Assembly: GCA_016508695.1 (NCBI GenBank)
Contig: VNKQ01000006.1
Span: 1,612,001-1,676,000 of the forward strand
Reading direction: 5' to 3'
Length of the DNA stretch: 64,000 nt
DNA from: Hyphodiscus hymeniophilus
Lineage: Eukaryota > Ascomycota > Leotiomycetes > Helotiales > Hyphodiscaceae
The notes below the pieces were generated by a model. It did no database searches and was not told where the DNA came from. It saw only the letters and a program-made list of their open reading frames with translations. The translations under genes and the position numbers were made by a program. Of this stretch, positions 55,095 to 64,000 are shown piece by piece; the first letter of the stretch is position 1, and every line of letters starts with the position of its first letter.

Positions 55095-57680
55095 ATGTTG
55101 AGACTCCGAAACTTCTTAATTCTTACCTTATTTCATTATGCCAACGCGCAAGTGGACTATACGAAGTTTGTCAATCCACTGATTGGGTCTGAAGGTCCAA
55201 TTCCAGGCTATGCATTCGGAGGTGGAGATATCTTCGTCGGGGCTGCTGTTCCCTTTGGTGTCGCGAAGGTTGGCATCGATACATATGAAGATAATATCAC
55301 CATTGCCACTTTGAATGGTGGCTATACGCCGGAGGGAAAGGTCACTGCTATCTCTATGATGCACGAATCTGGGACTGGTGGGTACCCTAAATACGGGATT
55401 ATTCCTCAAATGCCCTTGACGACGGTAGCACCGCCCGTCAATCTTTTGGACAATCAAACGTACTGGCAAGCAAGAGTGAGCTATGATGTAGCCCGTGTTG
55501 GGTACTTCAAGATGCAATTAGAGAGTGGTGTGACGGTAGAACTGTCCGGAGCTCGTCATTCAGGCATAATGCAGTACTCTTTTCCATCGGGAGAAAAACA
55601 CGTCCTAGTCGACGTTTCTCATTATCTGCCCTCTGAGACAGGTGGATACAGTAATCAATACTACATTGGAGGCGAGATACATCTACAGGCAGATGGTACT
55701 TATACTGGATACGGTACATATGGTGGTGGTTGGAACGAAGGCGCTCCAATGACTGTTTACTTCTGTGGGGACTTTGAGACGCCCCCCGACCAAATGCAGA
55801 CATTTCATGGACGCAACGCAGACCCAGTGCCGCGGTACCATACTTTCAGCGACGCAGGCATTCCCCAAGCAATACTCGGCAATATGAGCGAGTATGCTGG
55901 GCCTCTGAACGACCGAGTTGGAGCGCTCTTCACTTGGACGAACCCTTCGACTACTCATATTCGGTCACGTGTTGGTATCTCCTTCATCTCTTCTGACAAG
56001 GCATGTAACTTCAAGAATACCGAGATCCCATCATACAACCTCAATACTACGGTTACTGCGGCTGTGGAGGAATGGAATCAAGATGTTTTCAGCAAAATAC
56101 AGGTTTCCACAGACTCCTCTGTGAACCAGACAAACCTCGCCCTACTCTACTCGTCGCTATACTTTATGCATCTCATGCCATCTGATAGGACAGGAGAAAA
56201 TCCTCTTTGGCAGTCTGCTGAACCTTATTGGTAAGTTTGGAGTGTCCTTTGTTCAGTGCGATTTGGAATTGCTGCTCGCTATTGATGAATGAAGCAATTC
56301 GCTGACTCTTCTGCTGTGTCCAGGGACGACTTCTACACTCTTTGGGACATATTCCGTAACACCGTCAGTCTATATCACCTCATTCAGCCAGCGTACTATG
56401 AGACAATGATCCGTTCACTCATCGACATCTGGAGATTCGAAGGGTTTATGCCTGATGGTAGGTCAGGAAATTATAATGGTCTGGTCCAAGGAGGCAGCAA
56501 TGCCGACAACGTTCTTGCGGATGCTTACGTCAAGGGTCTAAGAGGTGCCATCAATTGGACAGCTGGGTATGAAGCCATGAAAAAGGATGCGGAAGTACAG
56601 CCTTACAACACTTACAGTTATGACGATCCAACTGCCACCGTGAAAGAAGGCAGAGGAGCCTTGTACGATTGGATTCCTCTCGGTTATGTTTCAGCAGATA
56701 GAAGCACGAGAGCGGTCTCAAGAACGGTCGAATATGCGCTTAATGACTTTGCATTGAGTCAAGTAGCGCGGGGAGAAGCGCCCGGAGATGTTCAGAAGTA
56801 CCTCAACCGCAGCGCCAACTGGCAGAATATTTGGGCGCACAATGTGACGAGTTTGAACTTCACTGGCTTCTTGGCGCCGAGACTGGCTGATGGCACTTTT
56901 AACCTTTCGGATTACAATCCTGCCTTATGTGGAGGCTGTGAGTGGCAAGCCATAAGCTATGAAGCTACTCCTTTTGGTATGTCCATCTTCGACGATCCCA
57001 GATATCGGTACTGATTATCCGTAGAGTACTCCTTCGTCGTCCCCCATGACGCCCAGACTCTGATTCAGTTTATGGGTGGCCCGATTGCCTTTGAGTCTCG
57101 ACTCGATTATATCATGTTACCCAACACGAGCCAGCAAAATCTAGGAGCCAATGGCGCGGACATCACAACCATCATGAACATCGGCAACGAGCCAGACTTC
57201 GCGACTCCCTACCTGTACAACTATCTCAACAAGCAGTTAAAGAGCGTCGAGCAGAGCCGAGCGCTCGCGAACCAGTATTTCCACGTTGCGAACTACGGCG
57301 TCCCTGGCAACAGCGACGCTGGAGCGTTGAATAGTTGGTTGATTTGGCAGATGATGGGGATCTATCCCGTCGTCACTCAGACCGTGTATTTAGTGGGGAG
57401 CCCCTGGTTCGAGGACATGAACATCACTGTCAACGGTGACCAGACGCTCCGAATCACGGCGAGCATGCCTGGTGCTTCAAATGACTCTTCGACAGGTGCA
57501 AGCTTTGGACAGGAGAACTTCTATGTTCAGAGTCTGAAGATTAATGGAGCGGATTGGAATCGCAATTGGTTCGACCACGAGGATGTCATGGTCAAGGGTG
57601 GAACTATCGAGTTTGAACTCGGGCCGCAGATGAAGCTATGGGAATCTGGACAGATTCCACCTAGCCCCGGCCACTTGTGA
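55095..57680 (+). CDS. GH92 family alpha-1,2-mannosidase, secreted
   Basis: Three exons: 55095-56230, 56324-56976, 57025-57680; introns of 93 and 48 nt; 814 aa. Starts with a clear signal peptide (MLRLRNFLILTLFHYANAQ); an upstream in-frame ATG at 55068 would add nine residues and one at 54903 sixty-four. GH92 enzymes are calcium-dependent exo-alpha-mannosidases. The family opening VDYTKFVNPLIGSEG leads into the N-terminal beta domain (GGDIFVGAAVPFGVAKVG, ISMMHESGTGGYPKYG). The (alpha/alpha)6 part has DDFYTLWDIFRNTVSLYHLI, GFMPDGRSGNYNGLVQGGSNADNVLADAYVKGL, NEPDFATPYLYNYL and VPGNSDAGALNSWLIWQMMGIYPVV; the acidic residues in the NEPD and GNSDAGAL motifs are the expected catalytic region. Many N-glycosylation sites fit secretion. 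Likely role: trimming of mannans or glycoproteins outside the cell. Confidence 0.94.
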
Positions 57681-58818
57681 AGGGGCGAAGATCAAGATCA
57701 ACTTTTACTTTTGGAATCTAGCTGGCACAGTAATGCAAGCCAGCTGAATGGGGCCGGGCAAAGCTCAGCTATGGTCATCTATGGTTATTTGCCAAATTCT
57801 CATTCGTTAGATGAATGGTTATTGAATATAGACTGCATAGGTTACTAGAACCGGCTGCTCAAATGCCACAAGATATTCTACTCCGTGACATCCTCTCCAA
57901 ATGTGACTCCAAGTGTGACCTAGTAAACATTTCTCTATGTCAGTATACCAAACCGCCCGTTTCCGACCAAAACAGTCGTCTCGGCGTACTGACCAAGGCA
58001 TGAAGGGGCTCAAAATAGGTCTCTTCATGATCCTGAACACGTTCCGTACATAGAAAATCCCAGCAAGAAGTTACCCACGGAACCACCTAACGAACCTCGC
58101 GAAGCTCTGCTCGTCCGAAGGGCCTCTTAATCTTTAGTATGTTCTTTCTCATCTACAAGATATTTGGTGACTTGTAAGCAACCAACGATGCTATGAATGG
58201 CGTAGGATGCTGCACAACGTGTCGTGGCCCTGCAGATGGACCCTGGAGTAAGTCGCAAATGGTCGGATCGTGGAATAGACGGAGGATTTCTGGCTGGAGA
58301 TTTGTGGACCGATCTTCGTGCGACGCGCGGACGGCGCCGATAGAGAAGAGAGAAAGAGGGGAGGATAGAGGTTAAAAATTAAACCATACACCACACCTTC
58401 CGACATTGTAAATGGTGGTTGCCACAGGGGTTCCGTGTGATTCTTGTGATGAAGACCGGTGATGATATCAGAATCGTGCAAGTTAGGATGGAGAGAATGA
58501 GGAATGAGTAAACGTACCAGATGGTTAGTTGAAAGTACACGCTCATCTTGCTCGACTTCACGGCATTTTTCGTCTGCCTTGACCCATAATGAGTAGTGTG
58601 AAACAGCTCTTCCGATGAAGAAGAAAATGCGACCTTGAGCTTGAGGAGCACTTGACCCCACATGAATATATGTAGCGGAACATGCAGTATGCACAATTGC
58701 GTTGGCAGTAAAGGTAGAATTTCTTGCTGTGCACTTTTCCCAGCCACAAGCCCATAAGTCATTCAATCGTATGCGAAGTCCGACCTACCCTACCACCAAT
58801 AAAACGAGAGCCGAATCT
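57681..58818. other. intergenic region
   Basis: About 1.1 kb between convergent genes. The 191-codon minus-strand frame at 58191-58766 has no domain and overlaps other frames. No gene supported. Confidence 0.45.
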
Positions 58819-59605
58819 TCAGACTCCGTTGACCATTCTATCGCCACTCATATCATTCTCCCCCAGACCTCCAATCAAGCTCCAATCCCTCACAGCGCCT
58901 TTCCAATCCGAGACCCTGCCATCCCTAATCTCTACGACCACGACCCTCACCTCCTCATCCTCAATGAAGGTCACTCTTCCACCGTCATTATCCTCCGCGT
59001 CTCTCCCGCTCCAGTTCCTCCTCTGATCCCCATCAGCAAATGTGTTGTTATCCAGATGCTGTTCCCGATAGAACGTCTCTTCATCCGTGCCCCTCTCCAC
59101 TAAACGTGCATCGCCATTGATCGTAACGGATATACTGCTCAGCGCAGATGTGTTGAGATTGAGCAGGAGCGAAGCGAGGGAGGACCGTGAGGCTTCCGGA
59201 GGCGGGGAGCCATTACGCTCGTTGGCAGTTGAGCCTCGACGGTTGGTGGTTGGTGGGCGGTGGGAGACCCAGTCGTGAACGAGGAGGGATACGTGTGGGT
59301 TGGAGATCAGGTTAAGGGTCTTCTTGGAGGAGGGGTTCGTGGTCATTATTATTGTGGGTGAGGTCGAGTATTCTGAGGTGGGGAGGTAGGTGTAGTTCAT
59401 GAGGGAGACGTGGGGGAAAAGATTGGTGCATGTTGCAAGGTGAAGCTGGAAGAGTTAGCTGGAGCTCAATAATCCGAGGAACGGAACAACATACAAATCG
59501 AGCATTCTGTAGACATTGAACGACTTCTGATGGGAGGACGTCGGTCGTTTGGAGATTGGTCGTACCTGCAGATGCCTCGTAGTTGAGAGGCGCCCCTGTC
59601 GCCAT
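58819..59605 (-). CDS. pyridoxamine-phosphate-oxidase-like FMN-binding split-barrel protein
   Basis: Two exons: 59495-59605 and 58819-59445; 49-nt phase-0 intron; 245 aa. The spliced start reads LPSEVVQCLQNARFLHLATCTNLFPHVSLMNYTYLP, then IIMTTNPSSKKTLNLISNPHVSLLVHDWVSH, which is the PNPOx-like split barrel (FMN contacts normally come from the TTNPSSKK and LLVHD strands). SALSSISVTINGDARLV gives a further barrel strand. A Ser/Pro/Asn-rich insertion (about residues 100-125) and an acidic NTFADGDQRRNWSGRD loop interrupt the barrel, as is common in fungal members. These are usually uncharacterised flavoproteins; true pyridoxamine phosphate oxidase activity is not implied. Confidence 0.85.
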
Positions 59606-60548
59606 GGTTTCCAATAAAGTCTCCTCGAAATGATGTCCTAGTAGAAGAATCTGGTATCTTTCAAGAAGAGGAGAGTCTCTCTGATTGCCGTTTGTCGATT
59701 TAAACTTGGATCACCTCTGATCTCTGGTACAGTAAGGTACGGCAGCCACAAGTGACGTCGAGGTAGATTTTAGCTCACGTGCCCTACCTTAGACAGGGAC
59801 GATTCCATGCTCAATATAAAATCCAAATCATGCAAGGCGAGAAGTTGCTACCTTATGATGATTAGATCTTTATCGGTCAAACAAATATAAACAACACATA
59901 TGATTCAATGGTAAACGAATATCTCCAATGTAATCCGAGCAGTCTGGAGCTTTGCTGAGCATACCTACAAATTATCCAAGTGTTTCTTCCTTCTTCGAAC
60001 CAGGCTTATAAAGCTCAAATCGACATTAAATAGTCAAGAATCCTGGGTCCAATCCTGGGTATCAACTGATCCGCAATCAATGTGATAAAATATACGATCG
60101 TAAAGGGACGAACATACCCCTCATACCCCTCTATCATCACGTGATCAAATCACTATCTTTTGCTGCAATCGCGAACTCCTTCTGAACGGAACGAGGTGGG
60201 TTCGTAAGATCTTCATTGTAAGTCAAAATCGAAGCTGCCATCAAGTCAAAGTGGCACTTGCCTCCGCCATCGACATCCTAGCAGGCTCTGATTCCTCAAA
60301 GCGAGGATATCCAGTGCAAGATCTCGCATCTTGTGAGTCAGACCGCAACGGACCTCCTGCTTGTTGTCCAATTGCCGCTTTTCCGGATTTGGCGATCACA
60401 ATCGACAACCCCTTTAATACGTGACGAGCTGCCCGGACTGGGGCCAAAATGCAGTAATACAGCAGACTGCTTTTCCTAGCTTCCTTGGCCATTCCACTCT
60501 AGTAACCAAACCAGATATTGCTCAGAGTTCTGAGAACAGTCAGGAAGC
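59606..60548. other. divergent intergenic region (PNPOx-like / ABC-F)
   Basis: About 940 bp between divergent starts, AT-rich at 59860-60020. No gene supported. The promoters of both neighbours must lie here. Confidence 0.5.
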
Positions 60549-62970
60549 ATGTCGAGTAGTGTTAGCACTGATGAATCAGCCACGAGCATTTTGTGTTCAT
60601 GCAAACAAACTCGATTCCATATTGAAAGTCCAGCATACCAAGAGGCAAGTTCGAATTCCCAATTCCTCAAAGGCCGGCGTGTTTACGGTCAATTAGCTCG
60701 ATATCGAAGGTTTAAATATTACTGTCACCTCAGGTGGGAAGTCCGGGGCAAAGCCGAAAGGCAAAGCCCGCTCTGAAGGTCTGGAGATTCTGGCCAATGC
60801 TAGCCTAAAGCTCAAAGCTGGGGTACATTATGCACTCATTGGGCGGAATGGAACTGGGAAATCAAGTGAGTTGATGGAAGTTACAGCCTGTTACAGCCAG
60901 GGTGGTTGATGCTCGATTCCAGCAATCTTAAAAGCAGTTGCAGAGAAGCTCATCCCAGGCATTCCGCTTCCGACAAGAATCTCTATTCTGCAACAGACTT
61001 CAACGGAGGAGCTTCTACCTATGAAAGTGCCAGGCACGAATGACCAGCCCAGATCCACCTCCACTCCCAGTCATCCGCTTTCAGTATTAGCAGAAGTCAT
61101 TGATAGAGCTACTTCAAGGAACGAGATTCAACGCGAGATTGATAGTGAGTCTTGAAACACATTCCAATGCCTGTTCGTATGCCTGATTGACATGGATTCA
61201 GTCCTGTCAAAAGCAGTGAACACGCCCGATGATTCTTTTGCACCACTTCGTGCACTTCGTCATATCAAACATGAACGTCTCAAGAAGGAGCTGTTTGAGC
61301 ATGACAAAGATGCAAGACTAAGAAGTGGTACTCGAGGAATGGTTGCCAGAAAGGCATTGATCGCATTCGAGAAAACCGTGAAAGAATCCACTGAAAAGCT
61401 TGAGCAGAAAGATGAAGACATAAGTCTGGGAGTGCTCGCGGAGGAGACTCACGCTGCCAGCGACCTCTTGGTAGACCTTCCTTCTCAAGTTGAACCGGCA
61501 AGACTCGCAGAAATTGAATTCAAAGCCAGAAGCATCTTGTCCGGTCTAGGATTCCCCAAAACGACTCTAGAGAAACCAGTCTCGACACTATCTGGTGGAT
61601 GGCGGATGCGAACTAATCTCGCCAGCTGTCTTCTTCAACCGGCGGACATTCTCATCCTTGATGAACCTACCAACTTTTTGGACCTTCTCGGAATTATCTG
61701 GCTCCAACGATTTCTACTTCAACTTCGAGAGGAGCTCAATGCCCCAACTGTCGTTCTGGTATCCCACGATCGAGATTTCATTAATATTGTGTGCCAGGAA
61801 CTGGTCATCCTTCGGGATCAGACCCTTACCTACTTCCGTGGAGACCTGGTATCCTATGATGCCTCAATCCGGGATAAGAAGCTGTATCTGGGACGGATGA
61901 AAGCTGCCCAAGATAAGCAAAAAGCACACATACAGCAGACGATTCAACAAAATATGAAGCAAGGAAAAGCTGCTGGTGATGAGAATAAGCTGCGGCAGGC
62001 TAAGTCTCGACAAAAGAAACTTGATGATAGAATGGGAATGGAGAAGAGTGCTTCAGGAGGAAGATTCAAATTGAACCGTGACCTAGCAGGATATCATTTG
62101 ACGTCTCGAGCGGAGATCGATGTACCTACTGACGAAAAAGGAATTTCAATTCTCTTGCCTGATGCTCCGGATCTTCGATTTCCAGGACCGTTGGTATCGC
62201 TAGAAAAGGTCATGTTTAAGTATCCGATTTTAAAGAAGACGCAGGTTCCACAACCAATCGTTCTCGAAGACATTAATTTAACTATCCACATGGGAGATCG
62301 GGTGGGAATCGTAGGATTGAATGGATGTGGTAAATCGACACTCATTAAGCTCCTTACCGATACCACCAAGCCCACAGCAGGGACAGTCACTCGACATCCT
62401 CGACTTCGGATGGGCTACTACTCTCAGCACGCAGTTGAAGACCTTCAATCACTTGGCCGATCGGAATCAGAACTCACAGCTCTCGCTCTAATGACCCGCG
62501 ATGTAGAAGGCGAGCTTGACGAGGGGGAACTGCGAGGACTTCTCGGCTCACTTGGATTGCCCGGTCGCACTGCCTCGGATGTCCCACTTACTAAACTCTC
62601 AGGAGGGCAAGTAGTAAGACTAGCACTGGCGAGACTCCTATGGAAATGCCCTCAGTTACTAGTTCTCGACGAAATAACTACGCACCTGGACTTCCATACT
62701 GTAACGGCGCTAGGTGATGCTCTGAGCGGATGGAATGGAGCCATCTTGATAGTCAGTCATGATCGGTACTTGATAAGAAGGGTTGTCCAAGGAGAGACAG
62801 ATAGGGTCGAGGGCGAGGGAGATGAAGGCAGTGAAAGCGAACAAGATGAAGCGACTAGGAAAAGGACAGTGTTTTTATTGAAGAGTGGAATAATAAAGGT
62901 GCTTGAGAAAGGAGTGCAGGACTTTGAGGGGAGCTTGGAGAAGAGGGTTGAGAGGTTACTGGCGTCTTAG
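60549..62970 (+). CDS. ABC-F family ATPase (two nucleotide-binding domains, no membrane domain)
   Basis: Four exons: 60549-60644, 60697-60865, 60923-61144, 61202-62970; 751 aa. Intron 1 is inferred to be GC-AG (GAG|GCAAGT...AATTAG), giving FHIESPAYQE joined to LDIEGLNITV; no GT donor restores this frame well. ABC-F proteins act on ribosomes in translation or quality control. NBD1: Walker A GRNGTGKST spans the exon 2-3 junction, signature LSGGW, Walker B LILDEPTNFLD, switch VSHDRDF. The linker is Lys/Gln-rich (KAHIQQTIQQNMKQGKA). NBD2: GLNGCGKST, LSGGQ, LLVLDEITTHLD and VSHDRYL. In NBD2 the usual DEPTNHLD reads DEITTHLD, but the catalytic Glu is kept. An acidic insert lies near the end (EGEGDEGSESEQDE). 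The subfamily differs from Arb1 and Gcn20. Confidence 0.9.
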
Positions 62971-63532
62971 AGTGAAGAAACCGCCACAAGGTCGGGAAAG
63001 AATCACGGTACGGGCGGTGCAAGACGCCGACCGTGTTACCCGGTTAGCCGGGCGTTGCGCCGTTGTGTATGATTGAGGTAATGACATGCGGAGGAGATCT
63101 TTACTCTACTACTGTCATCCCTGGACTTGCATGGTAAGCTCCAAAGATAAGGTTTTAAGGGGCAGGTACGGACAGTGCATTCCAAATTTCTTAATCGTAC
63201 ACTAGCCGAATGCCCTGTGCCGCATTGTTTCCCCGCTAACACACCAACACCACCTTCCTGATTTAATCCTAGCCTCATCTTTCACTGTCGTCGATATCAA
63301 GATTCTGACAGCGTTCTGTAGCGTCCATGCACAGCAATCTGGTGGGATGCTCTATCCTCAGAGCGGGGTATCCAATTGGATACAAGCTGGCCAGCAATAT
63401 GCTACGACCCGTCCTGTCGGAAATGGAAGCTCCATTATTGCCCTGCAACCCAAGCTCTTTCTCTATTTAAAAGGTCCCTCGGCCCCCGAAGATTCTGACG
63501 TCCAGATCACTTCGTTGTGATCAGCTTTCAAG
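62971..63532. promoter_or_regulatory. promoter region of the second sedolisin
   Basis: 560 bp between the ABC-F stop and the protease start. TATTTAAAAG at 63464-63473, 60 nt upstream of the ATG, is a good TATA-like element. No gene supported; the minus-strand frame at 63036-63278 looks random. Confidence 0.5.
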
Positions 63533-64000
63533 ATGTTGCTTCCTCAATGCCTTGTCGTTGCCATTGCTTCTCTAGCCAGCGCTGCCCCAGCCTCAACAAA
63601 GCATGTATTGCACGAAGCTCGTCAATCCCCACCCTCGGATTACAAGAAAGGAGCTCGCATTGAGGGTTCTGCCATCCTTCCCATGCGGATTGGATTGACG
63701 CAAACCAATCTCGAGAATGGCTACGACCATTTGATGGACGTGTAAGTGGGGACAGCTCTCTTTTGATCACATCTTTTTCCGAACCCGTTAAATGATTTTT
63801 CATGTATCAATACTAACGGGGATAAAGTTCACACCCAGAATCCGAGAATTATGGGAAGTATTGGACGGCGGAGGCAGTACACGATCTGTTTGCACCGCCA
63901 GAGGAGGCCGTGAACACAGTCAAGGAATGGCTTCACTCATCCGGGATCGACCACTCACGTGTGGTCCACTCCGATAATAAAGGCTGGATCGCGGTCGATG
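63533..64000 (+). CDS. S53 sedolisin protease, N-terminal part (cut by window end)
   Basis: Exon 1 63533-63741, 86-nt intron (GTAAGT...TACTAAC...AAAG), exon 2 from 63828 to the window edge. Signal peptide MLLPQCLVVAIASLASAAPA, then the S53 prodomain: AILPMRIGLTQTNLENGYDHLMDV, SHPESENYGKYWTAEAVHDLFAPPEEAV and VVHSDNKGWIAVD. It is a paralog of the 13847-16395 gene: the first intron splits the same Val codon of MDV-SHP in the same phase. The catalytic domain is outside the window, so activity cannot be judged. Confidence 0.92.

Noticed and set aside
58191..58766. 191-codon minus-strand frame
   Set aside because: No domain; overlaps other frames of similar length; lies in a spacer between convergent genes.

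Overview
The window is nuclear DNA of a filamentous ascomycete (Pezizomycotina; the gene content would suit a leotiomycete, but that rank is inferred). Genes are short, lie on both strands and are broken by many 46-130 nt introns with GTRNGT-type donors, CTRAY-like branch points and YAG acceptors. The set is typically fungal: COP9 subunit 2, a Rho3-like GTPase, a SUR7 protein, an Fps1-type aquaglyceroporin, sedolisin proteases and secreted glycosidases. No prokaryotic operon, CRISPR array, rRNA or convincing tRNA is seen.

Layout. 0-6 kb: an Hst2-like sirtuin (-), an SRA-YDG domain protein (+) carrying an in-frame acidic minisatellite, and a sulfotransferase-like P-loop protein (-); AT-rich imperfect repeats lie on both sides of the SRA gene. 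8-16.4 kb: a small unknown gene, a DHA1-type MFS transporter (-), a membrane-anchored arylsulfotransferase-family protein (+) and an eight-exon S53 sedolisin (-). 19-25.6 kb: a polysaccharide deacetylase (+), an M48 metallopeptidase (-), a decayed MFS fragment and a COMT-type O-methyltransferase (-). 26.3-28.5 kb: a GH78 alpha-L-rhamnosidase pseudogene with at least five lesions. 28.5-38.3 kb: a small unknown gene (-), an SRR1-like protein (-), an aquaglyceroporin (+), an epoxide hydrolase (-) and mitochondrial octanoyltransferase (+). 39.7-49.6 kb is a housekeeping block: otubain (-), CSN2 (-) divergent from CWC25 (+), and Rho3 (+). 51.9-64 kb: SUR7 family (+), a decayed 2EXR-like gene, a GH92 mannosidase (+), a PNPOx-like flavoprotein (-), an ABC-F ATPase (+), and the start of a second S53 protease (+) cut by the window edge.

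How the genes relate. There is no obvious single pathway. Recurring themes are secreted hydrolysis (two S53 proteases sharing an intron position and phase, GH92, GH78 remnant, deacetylase), protein turnover and ubiquitin signalling (otubain, CSN2), polarity and membrane organisation (Rho3, SUR7, aquaglyceroporin) and possible remains of an accessory or secondary-metabolism locus (O-methyltransferase beside a broken efflux transporter and a broken rhamnosidase). The most unusual items are the SRA gene with its repeat environment, the multiply broken but splice-competent GH78 gene, an inferred GC-AG intron in the ABC-F gene, and a C-terminal exon of the SRR1-like gene that lies outside its long open frame. 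Exon borders were derived by hand from splice consensus, frame continuity and family conservation; no alignment or transcript data were available.
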